Positions 35,066 to 45,445 are shown, counted from the stretch's first letter. The stretch: 64,000 nt of DNA from Motilimonas eburnea (GCF_021295345.1 NZ_JAIMJB010000005.1:1-64000); one strand, 5' to 3'. Numbers and translations: made by a program. Notes: generated by a model from the sequence alone, not told the origin.

Positions 35066-35347
35066 AAAGAAAAGGGGCGATGTCTTAACAACATCGCCCC
35101 TGATAGTCATAACATCAAATCCATGACGTATGGTGCTCCCTGCACTTTGACTATAACAGCTACCTATCCTTAGGTTGCATTTCCCGGTCTTCCTTAACCT
35201 AACAAATCATCCTGATTTGCCTTCTCTCTCCATCCTGGAGGTGTCCCTAACCGCATCCTGCGGCGTTCCTTACATCTTCCTTGATTGCCAAACATCCTGT
35301 CTGACGACGATGTTCAACGTCCTGTTAAACATCATTTGCTTCCTGCA
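35066..35347 (-). ncRNA. csrB: CsrB-family RNA, antagonist of CsrA
   Basis: The minus strand holds thirteen AGGA or GGGA motifs in about 230 nt, many presented in hairpin loops, for example CTCC-AGGAT-GGAG, CCGC-AGGAT-GCGG, AAATC-AGGAT-GATTT and TGC-AGGGA-GCA. It ends in a 10-bp stem (35074-35083 with 35091-35100) and TTTTCTTT. A TATATT -10 box is at 35354-35359. There is no reading frame. These are the defining features of CsrB/CsrC RNAs, which bind many CsrA dimers and free their mRNA targets. Expression normally needs a BarA/UvrY-type system; I could not identify a clean regulator site upstream. Confidence 0.93.
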
Positions 35348-35359
35348 GTTATAAATATA

Positions 35360-35879
35360 AGGGAAAACCAGAATAAAAATAGCGTTAAACCCTAACCTTA
35401 ACGGCCAAAGAATCATTCAGATATGACAATTAATAGTAAATACCCTTAAATAACAACATATTAAATGTACTAAGCACTCGTTTTACGCAATCATAAAACG
35501 ACATTGCAGCCACAAAATGGGGCAATAAACGCCATCACGAATAGTCAATGTCTCACAACAGGATTGACTGCCACCCAGTACACGCCACCAACATAAAACT
35601 TCGTTTAAATTCAACTGTACAGCACAACCCATACTTTTGACTGATTAAAACCGGTTTCACTATTTTTTTGCGCGTTCAAGAGACCTTCAAACAAAACAAT
35701 CAACTAAACAAAATAGTAACGAGAAATGAAAGGCGAGTAGCAAAAGATAAATGTAAATGAGAAATATTATTTTGTAATAAAAACGATATTTATCAGTCTA
35801 AATTAATCGAAGCACAGCCTGCAGAGTGGTCAACGACGGCTAGAATTAGATCAAAATGACTAAATGGTGACCAAAATCA
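35360..35879. other. Intergenic region between csrB and the chemoreceptor gene
   Basis: About 520 bp of AT-rich sequence. It should hold the csrB upstream activator region and the chemoreceptor promoter. I see no gene, no strong repeat and no clear terminator. Confidence 0.5.
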
Positions 35880-37892
35880 ATGCAACTTAAATTCAAACTC
35901 GCGCTGTTGTTTATTGTTATTGGCTTAGTTCCTGCGATACTCAGCAGCCTTATTGTCGAAAATATCGCTTCTAAGGCTTTAAAAGACCAAGCCTACGAGC
36001 AACTGTCCGGACTGTGGAAAATCAAACAAACCCAGCTCAACAACTACTTTAAGCAAAAACAAAGGGATCTAAATGTATTGGATAGTTTGTTGCTGAATTT
36101 GCAACAAGAGAATGCCAGCAAATCAGCAGAACAGTATGCCGCTAACTATCATGCTCTGTTCACTCAGTATATTGAGCAAAAGCAATATTATGATTTTTTT
36201 ATTATTAATCAGGCAGGTGATGTATTTTACACCGTCACTAAAGAGCCCGACTATCAGACCAACATGCTTAACGGCCCCTATCGCGACTCCGGCCTAGGCC
36301 AAGTATTTAAAAAAGCGCTGGCGAATACCGGGTTTAACATTGTTGACTTTTCACCCTATGCGCCCAGTAAAGACGCGCCAGCGGCCTTTATTGCCCATCG
36401 TATTACCTTGGCTGATACCCCTTATGTGATCGCTTTGCAGCTCTCTATCGATGAAATCAATGCCATGATGCAGGTGCGTGAGGGGCTGGGCGAAACTGGA
36501 GAGACCTACCTGGTTGGAACCGATAACTTAATGCGATCGGATTCCTTCCTCGACCCAAGTAATCGCAACATCCAAGCTTCGTTTGCTGGCGATGTCAACA
36601 ATAACGGCGTTGATACCGAGGCAACCAAGGCGAGCTTTAGTGGTCAACAAGGCTTTGCTTTGATCCAAGACTACAATAACAACCCGGTATTATCGGCCTA
36701 CGGTGCAGTGCAATTTGGTGATGTGCAATGGGCTCTGCTGGCTGAAATTGACGAAAAAGAAGCCTTAGCGCCCGTTGCTAAACTCACCAATACCACCTAC
36801 TCCATTGTTGGTATCTCAAGCATCATCATCTTAGCTGTGGCTTGGTTAACCACGCGAAGTATTACTCAACCCTTGGGGGGTGAGCCAAAAGACATGCTTG
36901 ACCTGACAAGCAATATTTCCAGTGGTGATCTCACTTATCCCTTTGAATTTAATCCACACGACACCAGCGTGTATTCAAGCCTAGGTAAGATGCAGCAAAA
37001 CTTGTCGGACCTATTAGGCAAGATAGCCAGTGCTAGCCAAGTGATGGCACAAAAAGCAGAAGAAACCTCCGTTGTATCGAATCAAACGCGTATCTCGGCC
37101 GCCGAGCAGACCAAAGAGATCGAGATGATGGCCACCGCAATGGAAGAAATGAATGCCGCAGCCAATGAAATTAACCACCATGCTAATTTGGCCGCATCCG
37201 AAATCAACGACATCAACCGTCACCTCAATGATGTTGATACCGCCATAGATGACACCTTACATTCGATGTCTGATGCCCTTAACCTTAACACCACGACAGC
37301 ATCAGAAATGGAAGCCCTTAACTTACATAGCCAAAAAATCGGTCAGGTACTTGAAGTGATCCAAACTATCGCCGAGCAAACCAACTTGCTTGCCTTAAAT
37401 GCGGCTATCGAAGCAGCGCGAGCAGGCGAGCAAGGCCGCGGATTTGCCGTGGTTGCCGATGAAGTACGTGAACTGGCGAAGAAGGTACAAACCTCGACCA
37501 AAGATATTGAACTGGTGATTGGCGAACTCAACCATCAAGCCAGCCATGTCTCCGCATCGATGCGCTCAAGTGCCAGCCAATCTGAGCATACGTTTGAAAA
37601 GGCCAAAGAAATGCAGCTAGCCTTACATGAAGTAGCCAAGACCATGAATCAAATCAACGAACACGCCATGCAAACGGCGGTCGCTGCTGAGCAGCAATCG
37701 CAAGTCACTGCCGATGTCGCCCGCAGCATTACAAATATCGGTGTCGCTGCCGAACAAAGCAGCCAAGGCGCAACACAAACCTCACAAGCCAGTGGTAACC
37801 TAGCGCAACTGGCCAGCGAGCTAGAAGCCGCCACCCAGTTCTTTAAATTTAAAGCCACCAGCACGGTAAGCAATACGTTAGAGCCGAGCTAA
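35880..37892 (+). CDS. Methyl-accepting chemotaxis protein
   Basis: 670 residues. Membrane segments at about 7-27 and 305-325 bracket a large periplasmic dCache-like sensor domain ([16 protein letters not shown] and [18 protein letters not shown]). After HAMP comes the cytoplasmic signalling coiled-coil with the hairpin tip [20 protein letters not shown] followed by [19 protein letters not shown]. Glutamine/glutamate pairs around [13 protein letters not shown] are likely methylation sites. The ligand is unknown. A GGTGA precedes the ATG at a loose distance. Single gene, followed by a convergent hairpin. Confidence 0.95.
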   Translation: MQLKFKLALLFIVIGLVPAILSSLIVENIASKALKDQAYEQLSGLWKIKQTQLNNYFKQKQRDLNVLDSLLLNLQQENASKSAEQYAANYHALFTQYIEQKQYYDFFIINQAGDVFYTVTKEPDYQTNMLNGPYRDSGLGQVFKKALANTGFNIVDFSPYAPSKDAPAAFIAHRITLADTPYVIALQLSIDEINAMMQVREGLGETGETYLVGTDNLMRSDSFLDPSNRNIQASFAGDVNNNGVDTEATKASFSGQQGFALIQDYNNNPVLSAYGAVQFGDVQWALLAEIDEKEALAPVAKLTNTTYSIVGISSIIILAVAWLTTRSITQPLGGEPKDMLDLTSNISSGDLTYPFEFNPHDTSVYSSLGKMQQNLSDLLGKIASASQVMAQKAEETSVVSNQTRISAAEQTKEIEMMATAMEEMNAAANEINHHANLAASEINDINRHLNDVDTAIDDTLHSMSDALNLNTTTASEMEALNLHSQKIGQVLEVIQTIAEQTNLLALNAAIEAARAGEQGRGFAVVADEVRELAKKVQTSTKDIELVIGELNHQASHVSASMRSSASQSEHTFEKAKEMQLALHEVAKTMNQINEHAMQTAVAAEQQSQVTADVARSITNIGVAAEQSSQGATQTSQASGNLAQLASELEAATQFFKFKATSTVSNTLEPS

Positions 37893-37916
37893 CCAAAACC
37901 CTGCGTTAGGAAGGGC

Positions 37917-37953
37917 GCCAAGCAAGGTAAAGCAAACACTCCCCTTGCTTGGC
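37917..37953. terminator. Bidirectional hairpin between convergent genes
   Basis: GCCAAGCAAGG (37917-37927) and CCTTGCTTGGC (37943-37953) form a perfect 11-bp stem between the chemoreceptor and VWA lipoprotein stops. U-tracts on both sides are weak, so termination efficiency is uncertain. Confidence 0.55.
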
Positions 37954-37960
37954 ACTTTAC

Positions 37961-39592
37961 TTATGGTAATGTGATTTCACGACTGACAGGCTCGCTGCCA
38001 TTCACAGACAAGCTCACATTCAATACTTGCCCCGATGTTAAAACCGTATTCAAGTTGGCGTCATAGTTAAAGGTGACTCGAGTAGAGATCCCAGCAAGGA
38101 AACCACCAAGCTGACTCAGATCGGTCACTTCAAAGTATTCGCTACCTGTCTCACTAGAGATACGTTTCATATCCACAATATCAGAGCGAGAGAAACCTGT
38201 ACCTGCTGCAATCACAGTAACAGGGTAGTTATACTGCTGAGCTCGCGTGATCACTTGATCGACATTGACATTTGAACTGTTATCGCCGCCATCGGTCAGT
38301 GCAACAATGGCAGGCTTAGTAGGATTAACATTTTCTAAGGTTGAAATCGCCACATCAATACTTTCTAAGAAAGCGGTTGCACCACTAAACGGATAACCGC
38401 TGATACGATCTATATTATCGGTGCGATCTGGATGGCGCTGAATCAGTGGCTCTTGGTAGCTTCCGTACGTACTCGAGTAACGGTTGTAAATGTCGATTAG
38501 GGTATGTAGGGTGGCAACATCTTGGGTAAAGTTGCCCGTACGGCCGGTATCTAAGGTAATGTTATCGCCATTACTGTCAAACATATTCAGTTCGGCATTA
38601 AGAATTTGGTCGGTAAACGGGTAAACATCAGAGCCAAACGAAATGACAGCTAATTCGGAAGCGGGGTCATTGGCTTTAGTCATGTCGATAAGCTGATGGG
38701 CGGCGGCCGCCGCAAGTGTATGACGACGATGAGGATTACCATCAGGAGCGAGGACATAGTCACCATTCTCATCTTCCACTCTCGAGATCATAGAGCCACT
38801 CGCATCCAGCGTGATGACAACAGAGGCGGAATCACTATCGGTGCTTTGTGAGCCTGTAATAGAAGGATTAACTACCGTTTGGCCATCAATAGTAAAGGTA
38901 AATGCGGAATCTTGAATACCGAGAATAGCTTTTTTAGATTCACTATCAGTCACGATAAAGTTGATTGTTTGGGTACCACTTTTTTTCAAACCTGTGATTT
39001 CATAGCTGGCTTGCTCCGAAATGGTTGATGCAATGCGTGAGGCGTTACTTTCAAGAAAATTGTCGACATCGGCAATAATATTTTTGAAACCCGCTTTTGC
39101 TGCCACAACTTGACTAATATTCTCAACGAGCGTTTCTGGCACGACAAATTCAAATTCACCACAATCATCAGTGGTGGCTGCAGGCTCAAGACTATCTCCT
39201 GCTGCCCCCTTCAATTCAACAATCGCATTTTGCAATGGACTGTAACCATCAGGAATGCCAGGACACGCTTGAGAACGCGCTTTAACTGGGATCAATGCGG
39301 ATTTCGCATTCGCTGTAATGGTTAAAGGTACAACAAGCTGACCATTAATTGTGGTCATGACTGGCTCGGGTGTCGGGGCAACAGTTGGCTCAGGCGTTGG
39401 CTCTTCAGTAGGCGTAACGGTTGGCTCTGGAGTTGACTCTGGAGTTGGCTCTGGAGTTGGTGCTGCTGTGGGCTCAGCTGTTGGTACAGGTGTTACTTCA
39501 ACCGCTTTTTCATCTGTTGATGAGCTGCTCCCGCCACAGGCGGATAAAGATAAGCTCAGTAGCACAGCCAGCGCAATACAGGATTTGTTCAT
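37961..39592 (-). CDS. Lipoprotein with von Willebrand factor A domain
   Basis: 543 residues. The signal peptide ends in the lipobox LSACGG (Cys about 19). A low-complexity linker of Pro-Thr-Glu-Pro repeats follows (about 35-80), then a carboxypeptidase-regulatory-like beta domain (about 80-190) and a VWA domain (about 245-500) with the metal-binding DASGSM motif, a later Thr and ALTDGGDNSS. It is probably an outer-membrane lipoprotein that displays a metal-dependent protein-binding domain at the surface. The partner is unknown. Short DNA repeats encoding the linker may vary in number. Confidence 0.85.
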   Translation of the reverse strand: MNKSCIALAVLLSLSLSACGGSSSSTDEKAVEVTPVPTAEPTAAPTPEPTPESTPEPTVTPTEEPTPEPTVAPTPEPVMTTINGQLVVPLTITANAKSALIPVKARSQACPGIPDGYSPLQNAIVELKGAAGDSLEPAATTDDCGEFEFVVPETLVENISQVVAAKAGFKNIIADVDNFLESNASRIASTISEQASYEITGLKKSGTQTINFIVTDSESKKAILGIQDSAFTFTIDGQTVVNPSITGSQSTDSDSASVVITLDASGSMISRVEDENGDYVLAPDGNPHRRHTLAAAAAHQLIDMTKANDPASELAVISFGSDVYPFTDQILNAELNMFDSNGDNITLDTGRTGNFTQDVATLHTLIDIYNRYSSTYGSYQEPLIQRHPDRTDNIDRISGYPFSGATAFLESIDVAISTLENVNPTKPAIVALTDGGDNSSNVNVDQVITRAQQYNYPVTVIAAGTGFSRSDIVDMKRISSETGSEYFEVTDLSQLGGFLAGISTRVTFNYDANLNTVLTSGQVLNVSLSVNGSEPVSREITLP

Positions 39593-39630
39593 GATATAGC
39601 CTTACTTTCAATGAAAAAAAAGTAAAACTA

Positions 39631-39864
39631 TTATACATGACGAGTAAAGTAAAGATGGCTGCCTTGATGGCGATTGGGATTAAGCGCTAGCGCAAAAAAT
39701 GAAAAAGTATCACTTGAATAATTACTAAGTCGCCAGCTTGCAATCACTTTCAATTTGTCCAAGCGGGGGGCAATAAAGGGCTGGCCAATATTCTTTGACC
39801 CATCGCTCATGGACAACTTAGCAAACCCAATAGTTAAGTCAGGCAGATACGCTCGGGCACATGA
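39631..39864 (-). pseudogene. Possible remnant of a small protein gene behind epd
   Basis: The minus-strand frame is open for 78 codons from directly after the epd stop codon, and in the same frame, to a TAA at 39631. The translation has a protein-like composition: ARAYLPDLTIGFAKLS, then KLKVIASWRLSNYSSDTF and RHQGSHLYFTRHV. The YLPDLT stretch and the C-terminal pattern loosely recall the second half of 2H phosphoesterases (HxT motif), with His replaced by Asp. There is no start with a ribosome site. It may be a decayed gene fragment or chance. Confidence 0.25.
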
Positions 39865-40899
39865 TTAAGATTGACTGACCCTTTCCCCCAACGGCGCGAA
39901 GTGCATGGCCAGTGCGGTATCTAGCATGCGGTTAGCAAAGCCCCATTCGTTGTCACACCAAACAAGCGTTTTCAATAAGTTACCATTACTGACTCGGGTT
40001 TGTGTGGCATCGATAATGGCGCTATGGGGATCGTGGTTGAAGTCTACCGACACCAGCTCAGCCTCACTAAAATCAACGATGCCTTGATAGAAGGTTTGGG
40101 TTTGCTGTTTTAGCAGGTTATTGACGGTCGCTACATCGACTTGGCTTTTTAAACTGACACTTAAGTCCATGGCAGTGACATTGATGGTCGGCACACGCAC
40201 CGCGATGGCTTCAAATTTATTGGCAAATTCCGGCATGATCCGCTCTATACCGCGGGCCAGTTTGGTATTTACCGGAATAATTGAAGTGCTGGCGGCGCGG
40301 GCCAAGCGCAGATCTTGATGATATGCGTCAATCACTTGCTGGTCGTTCATCGCCGAATGTATGGTGGTGATAGTGCCTGATTCGATGCCAAACGCTTGGT
40401 TAAGCAAGTGGATCACCGGCACGATGCAATTGGTGGTACAAGAGCCATTGGACACGATTTGGTGCTGCTGCGTCAGGGTTTGATGGTTAACGCCATAAAT
40501 AATGGTGTGGTCTAAATCAGCACTGCCCGGATGAGAAAACAGAACCTTGCTGGCGCCGGCTGCGATATGGCGCAAACCATCGGCGCGACTACCGTATTTG
40601 CCGGTGCAATCTAACACGATGTCCACTTCAAGGTCATGCCAAGGCAACAAGTCGATTTCGGTTTGATGGAAAATGGCAATTTGTTGCTGCTCGATATAAA
40701 GGTGCTGCTGATCAAAATCCACTGCTGACTCAAATCGACCATGGCTGGAATCATATTGCAACAGATGCGCCATGGCTTTCGGGGTGGCCAATTCATTAAT
40801 CGCAACCACCTGAATTTTGCCCACGTAGTCATTTTCATAAATTGCCCTAACAACACTGCGGCCAATACGGCCAAATCCATTAATGGCAATTTTTAACAT
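39865..40899 (-). CDS. epd: D-erythrose-4-phosphate dehydrogenase
   Basis: 344 residues from the ATG at 40899 (GGAG 11 bases upstream), which gives the canonical [16 protein letters not shown]; a longer frame adds 15 residues. The Rossmann NAD motif, the catalytic SCTTNC and the sequence [20 protein letters not shown] with [10 protein letters not shown] point to Epd rather than GapA. It oxidises erythrose-4-phosphate to 4-phosphoerythronate, the first step of the pyridoxal phosphate route. Usually pgk and fba follow epd; here they are absent and a gene remnant lies downstream. Confidence 0.92.
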   Translation of the reverse strand: MLKIAINGFGRIGRSVVRAIYENDYVGKIQVVAINELATPKAMAHLLQYDSSHGRFESAVDFDQQHLYIEQQQIAIFHQTEIDLLPWHDLEVDIVLDCTGKYGSRADGLRHIAAGASKVLFSHPGSADLDHTIIYGVNHQTLTQQHQIVSNGSCTTNCIVPVIHLLNQAFGIESGTITTIHSAMNDQQVIDAYHQDLRLARAASTSIIPVNTKLARGIERIMPEFANKFEAIAVRVPTINVTAMDLSVSLKSQVDVATVNNLLKQQTQTFYQGIVDFSEAELVSVDFNHDPHSAIIDATQTRVSNGNLLKTLVWCDNEWGFANRMLDTALAMHFAPLGERVSQS

Positions 40900-41043
40900 T
40901 TTCTTATTCACTCCAAGGCACCAAACGCCTACTTTGCTCAACACTAGGGTATAAAGTGTGAACCTAGGCTATATCATTTCTAACTACTATATTTAATAAT
41001 TTAAGCTAATTTACATTTACTTTACATCTAAGGCATTAGTTTT

Positions 41044-44000
41044 TTGATTGGCTCGCGCATTTGTTTGTTTCTCGCTTGGCTCGTTTGCTTTTTGTTAGTG
41101 AACCCACCGAGTGTGGCCAACGATCTTGCGCTCACCGAAGCCGAAGAAGCGTTTTTAACCGAGCACCCTGTTTTTCGCGTATCCAATGAAACCGATTGGC
41201 CGCCATTAGACTTTGTCGATAAGGGAGTGCCGGCTGGTTATTCCATTGACTACCTGAATTTGCTCGCTGACAAAATGGGCGTCAAGTTTAGTTACGTCAA
41301 TGGTTACAGTTGGTTTCAGTTACTCGAACAAGCCAAAGCAAAAAAACTCGATTTAATGCACTCCATTGTCAAGACCCCAGAACGTGAAGATTATTTGCTG
41401 TTTTCAACCCCCTACTTTGAGATGCATCAAGTTATCGTTAGCACCCAGAAAAACAAGCATTTATCCCATTTGGCGGCATTGCAAGACAAAACCGTGGCCG
41501 TGATTGCCGGGTATCACTTCACAAAATTTTTGACTCAGCACTACCCCAATATCAAGCAACTTAATGTCGCCTCCCCCTTAGCGGCGCTGCGCGCGGTGGC
41601 GACAGGGCAAGCCGATGCTTACGTCGATAACTTAGCCACCGTCAATTTTCTCATCGAAAAACACCTGATGGGCAACTTATTTGTGTCAGGCAGTGTTGAG
41701 TTAGACGATATGCAATCCGGGTATTTGCATGTCGCGGTGCGTAATGACTGGCCCATCATGCAAAGCATCATTAATAAGGCCATCGCGCAAATTAAGGAAA
41801 GTGATTTAATTCCGCTGCGACAAAAATGGCTGGGGGAGTTTAACCGGATTAACCGAGCCAGCAGCTTAAATTTAACTCAAGTTGAACAAGATTACCTCAA
41901 TCAACTGGATAGCTTAAGCTTGTGTGTCGATCCCGACTGGATGCCTTATGATCAAATCGATCAACACGGTCAGCACCAAGGGTTATTTGCCGATTACCTC
42001 ACCGTGATGACCAAGCGATTGCAGCTATCCCTCTTTCTCAACCCAACGTCAAGCTGGCAAGAAACCCTGACCAAGGCGCAACAGGGTGAATGTGACCTCA
42101 TTTCCGGCATCATTAACACCCCCGAGCGCCAACACTATTTGAATTTCAGCCAACCCTTTTTAAGCTCACCCGTTGCCATTATTAGCCAACAACAAACGCC
42201 TTATTACACCCTAGAGCAACTATCAGGAAAAACCTTAGCCTTGGTGGCTGGCTACAATGATGAAGTTGAAATAAGAACAAACTACCCCGAGATCAATATC
42301 AAACTGTTTAATGATGTCACCAGCGCACTGGACGCCGCTGCTAAAGGCGAGGTTGATGCAACACTGGGAACCTTATTTGTCAGCTTGTACCACATTCAAG
42401 AACAAGGCTTGGCCAACCTGAAAATGCATGGCTTTACCCCATTTAAAAACCACTTCAGCATCGGTATTGGTCATAAGGATCCGCTGCTCACCAGCATAGT
42501 AAATAAAGCCCTCGCCAGTATCGCGCCCGAAGAGCACATCGCCCTACGTAAGCAATGGTTGAGCCTAGATCCACAGCAACACAACGAACAGCTGGTTGAA
42601 AGCAGTCTCAAAGAGGGCCTTGATATTGACAATGACAACGCCATCTTTAATTTAGAGCAACAAGCTTATCTGAGCCATAAACCCTGGATCACCATGTGTG
42701 TTGACCCTGATTGGGCCCCATTTGAGTGGATAGATGATAACCAGCAGCACCTGGGGATTGTTGCCGACACCATGAAACTTTACCAACAAAAGCTGGGTAA
42801 AGAATTCAAGCTGATCCCAACCCGAAGTTGGACCCAAACCTTATCTAAGGCCAAGCAGCGCGAATGCGATATTATTTCTGCGGCTGCCATCACCCCAAGT
42901 CGAGAGGAATACCTGGATTTCGGTGAGCCTTTTATGAAGTTACCCGTTGTGGTGATCACCCGAGAGCTGCCCTATTTCATCGGTAACCTAGGCCAAATCG
43001 AAGGTAAACCAATCGGGATTGTCGCAGGCTACTCCCTAGTGGAGATGGTCAAACAACAGTATCCCAATGCCAATATTATTGAGGTCAGTAATGTTGAAAA
43101 GGGCATAGAGAAAGTCTCCACCGGCGAACTGTTTGCCTTTTTAGGCACAGTGGCATCCACTAGTCACGTAATCCAAAAAGGTAAAATCACCAATGTTAAA
43201 ATCAATGGTGCAACCGGATTGGAGTGGTCGGTAGGCGTGGCAACCCGCAATGATGAACCGCTCCTTAGGCAAGTATTTGATATTGCGACTCGAGAAATCA
43301 AACCCACAGAGCACGATGAGATATTTAACCGTTGGATAAATATTAAATACTTATATGAAGGGGATTACCGTAAGCTCTGGCCCATGGCATTATCCTTGTT
43401 GGTGCTACTCAGCTTATTTGTCTATTGGAATCGTAAACTCAGCCGCTTGAATCGGAAAATTAACGGCTACCTAGATATCATTGACAATCATGTACTCAAC
43501 CTGAAAATTGATCGCGACCAAACCATCATAGATGTCAGTGATGCCTTTTGCCAAGCCATTGGCATCGCCAAATACAAACTCGTTAATAGTGACTTTCGTT
43601 TGCTCTACAGCAATGCCAATAGCGATGACGTTGACACCGCCTTTCATGAGGCGATTAATCAACATGCAAACTGGCAGGGCGAATTTAGCTATGTGAAGAA
43701 AAATGGCAAACTGCTCAACACAGAAACCTACCTCTCTCCGATAAAGCGTGGTCAAAGGGTGGTTGGCTTTAGTGTGATCCAACAGGACATCACAGACAAA
43801 AAACGGATTGAAAACATTACCCGTATCGATGAGTTAACGGGTTTGTTCAACCGCCGCCATTTCAATGAAATTTTCCCCAAAGAGCTTACCCGGGCAAAAC
43901 GCGATGGTAAGTTATTTGGTTTTATGATCATCGATGTCGATCACTTTAAGGCCTTTAATGATACCTACGGCCACCCCAAAGGCGATCAAGTATTAATCGA

Positions 44001-44328
44001 TATTGCTAAGGCACTACAAAGTAAATTACACCGCGCTTGTGACTATGTGTTCAGACTGGGCGGTGAAGAGTTTGGTGTGATAGTCTCTGGCGCTGCGATC
44101 GACAACGATGTGTTAGATATTGCCTATCGATTAAAAGAAGCAGTGGAAGCACTCAATATTACCCATATTCGTAACCAACCTTACAACATCATCACCATTT
44201 CTATTGGTGTCAATATCGTCTCAGCAGACCAAGAGACAAATCAAGAGGCGATTTATCAACAGGCCGATGACGCGCTTTATCAAGCCAAAGGGCACAATCG
44301 AAACTGTGTACTCCTAGCTAACAAGTAA
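41044..44328 (+). CDS. Diguanylate cyclase with three periplasmic SBP domains and a PAS domain
   Basis: 1094 residues from a TTG (AAGG about 13 bases upstream). A signal peptide (1 to about 26) is followed by three solute-binding type-3 domains (about 30-275, 285-505, 530-770), each with the CVDPDW or SNETDWPP ligand-pocket start and a SxIxxTPxRxxYLxFSxPF pattern. A membrane segment (about 778-796), a PAS domain (about 815-920) and GGDEF follow. The active site is GGEEF, with RACD five residues before it as I-site. It probably senses amino acids or similar small molecules in the periplasm and makes c-di-GMP inside. A terminator begins at its stop codon. Confidence 0.93.
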   Translation: MIGSRICLFLAWLVCFLLVNPPSVANDLALTEAEEAFLTEHPVFRVSNETDWPPLDFVDKGVPAGYSIDYLNLLADKMGVKFSYVNGYSWFQLLEQAKAKKLDLMHSIVKTPEREDYLLFSTPYFEMHQVIVSTQKNKHLSHLAALQDKTVAVIAGYHFTKFLTQHYPNIKQLNVASPLAALRAVATGQADAYVDNLATVNFLIEKHLMGNLFVSGSVELDDMQSGYLHVAVRNDWPIMQSIINKAIAQIKESDLIPLRQKWLGEFNRINRASSLNLTQVEQDYLNQLDSLSLCVDPDWMPYDQIDQHGQHQGLFADYLTVMTKRLQLSLFLNPTSSWQETLTKAQQGECDLISGIINTPERQHYLNFSQPFLSSPVAIISQQQTPYYTLEQLSGKTLALVAGYNDEVEIRTNYPEINIKLFNDVTSALDAAAKGEVDATLGTLFVSLYHIQEQGLANLKMHGFTPFKNHFSIGIGHKDPLLTSIVNKALASIAPEEHIALRKQWLSLDPQQHNEQLVESSLKEGLDIDNDNAIFNLEQQAYLSHKPWITMCVDPDWAPFEWIDDNQQHLGIVADTMKLYQQKLGKEFKLIPTRSWTQTLSKAKQRECDIISAAAITPSREEYLDFGEPFMKLPVVVITRELPYFIGNLGQIEGKPIGIVAGYSLVEMVKQQYPNANIIEVSNVEKGIEKVSTGELFAFLGTVASTSHVIQKGKITNVKINGATGLEWSVGVATRNDEPLLRQVFDIATREIKPTEHDEIFNRWINIKYLYEGDYRKLWPMALSLLVLLSLFVYWNRKLSRLNRKINGYLDIIDNHVLNLKIDRDQTIIDVSDAFCQAIGIAKYKLVNSDFRLLYSNANSDDVDTAFHEAINQHANWQGEFSYVKKNGKLLNTETYLSPIKRGQRVVGFSVIQQDITDKKRIENITRIDELTGLFNRRHFNEIFPKELTRAKRDGKLFGFMIIDVDHFKAFNDTYGHPKGDQVLIDIAKALQSKLHRACDYVFRLGGEEFGVIVSGAAIDNDVLDIAYRLKEAVEALNITHIRNQPYNIITISIGVNIVSADQETNQEAIYQQADDALYQAKGHNRNCVLLANK

Positions 44329-44361
44329 AAGCTATCAAAATCATAATCACGATAGCTTTTA
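44326..44361 (+). terminator. Intrinsic terminator of the SBP-GGDEF gene
   Basis: TAAAAGCTATC (44326-44336, including the stop codon) and GATAGCTTTTA (44351-44361) form a perfect 11-bp stem, with the 3' arm itself ending in TTTTA. Confidence 0.7.
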
Positions 44362-44464
44362 TCTATCAAGGCTATTGATCTAAACCATTTCAACGCCGCG
44401 TTATTTTCTTCCATAATGGCTACATCAAAACGACAAACCTTTTGCAAAATACAAGGAACATAAA

Positions 44465-45193
44465 ATGTTAGAAAATAAAGAAGGCCAATCAGTACCTCAA
44501 GTTACATTCCACACTCGCGCTAATGATGCTTGGGTAGACGTAACGACAGATGAAATCTTTAAAGGCAAAACCGTCGCCGTATTCGCACTGCCTGGCGCGT
44601 TTACCCCGACTTGTTCATCAACACACCTACCACGCTATAACGAACTCGCTGGCGTGCTAAAAGAAAATGGCGTTGATGAAATCGTCTGTATCAGTGTCAA
44701 CGATACCTTTGTTATGAATGCATGGTTGGCCGACCAAGAAGCCGAAAATATTCGTGTTATTCCTGATGGTAACGGTGAATTCAGCGCAGGTATGGGCATG
44801 CTTGTTGATAAAGATGACTTAGGTTTTGGTAAGCGTAGCTGGCGTTACTCTATGTTAGTTAAAGATGGCATTATCGACAAAATGTTCATTGAGCCAAACG
44901 AGCCTGGCGACCCGTTCAAAGTATCGGACGCAGACACCATGCTGAATTACATCAACCCGAATGCCAAAGCACCAGAAGCGATCAGCATTATCACTAAACC
45001 AGGCTGTCCTTTCTGTATCAAAGCCAAGGAACTACTAAAAGATAAAGGCCTTGCTTTTGAGGAAATCCTATTGGGTAAAGACGCCACCAGCGTAAGCTTA
45101 AAAGCACTGAGCGGCCGCACTACTGTACCTCAAGTGTTTATTGGCGGTAAGCATATTGGTGGCAGCGATGATTTAGCGGCTTACTTCGCCTAA
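44465..45193 (+). CDS. Peroxiredoxin-glutaredoxin fusion (PGdx)
   Basis: 242 residues. The Prx5-type peroxiredoxin (1 to about 160) has the peroxidatic Cys in [15 protein letters not shown] glutaredoxin domain (about 172-242) has KPGCPFC as redox site and the GSH-binding [14 protein letters not shown]. The fusion reduces hydroperoxides with glutathione using its own glutaredoxin as reductant, as known from Haemophilus and Vibrio. The 3' end is partly duplicated downstream. The next gene is a flavin disulfide reductase, possibly functionally linked. Confidence 0.96.
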   Translation: MLENKEGQSVPQVTFHTRANDAWVDVTTDEIFKGKTVAVFALPGAFTPTCSSTHLPRYNELAGVLKENGVDEIVCISVNDTFVMNAWLADQEAENIRVIPDGNGEFSAGMGMLVDKDDLGFGKRSWRYSMLVKDGIIDKMFIEPNEPGDPFKVSDADTMLNYINPNAKAPEAISIITKPGCPFCIKAKELLKDKGLAFEEILLGKDATSVSLKALSGRTTVPQVFIGGKHIGGSDDLAAYFA

Positions 45194-45331
45194 TACCGAC
45201 AGCCGCCGCCCCTGTTCTTCAAGTGTTTATCGGCGGTAAGCACTAAACAGATCGGCGGCAGCGATGATTTAGCGGCTTACTTCGCCTAATACCGACAGCG
45301 GCAGCGATGATTTAGCGGCTTACTCTGCTTA
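45128..45331 (+). repeat. Decayed tandem duplications of the PGdx 3' end
   Basis: The last 75 bases of the PGdx gene plus its trailer (45128-45202, CCTCAAGTGTTTATTGGCGG to AATACCGACAG) recur at 45216-45298 with a frameshifting insertion of TAAACAG, and a third, shorter piece (GGCAGCGATGATTTAGCGGC) follows at 45299-45331. All three carry the GGCAGCGATGATTTAGCGGC core. Copies two and three have no start and cannot be translated as proteins. Confidence 0.85.
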
Positions 45332-45341
45332 AGCATTGCCA

Positions 45342-45368
45342 AACAAGGGCAAGTCTCTTGCCCTTGTT
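45342..45368 (+). terminator. Hairpin after the PGdx duplications
   Basis: AACAAGGGCAAG (45342-45353) pairs perfectly with CTTGCCCTTGTT (45357-45368) around TCT. The following AATTAAA is a weak U-tract, but the position and stability suit a terminator. Confidence 0.65.
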
Positions 45369-45445
45369 AATTAAACCAGTTCACTTACCTGATGTTATTG
45401 CTCAGTAATTTCAGGTAAGTAAATTACCCCCTTAATGAGGTTGTT

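Noticed and set aside
35101-35345. A stretch with many CCTGC/TCCTT repeats that first looks like a simple repeat or CRISPR-like array
   Set aside because: The repeats are AGGA/GGGA motifs on the minus strand lying in hairpin loops of a terminator-ended transcript, so CsrB explains them.
37917-37953. Possible sRNA from the strong hairpin between the chemoreceptor and lipoprotein genes
   Set aside because: There is no promoter; a shared terminator for the convergent genes is sufficient.
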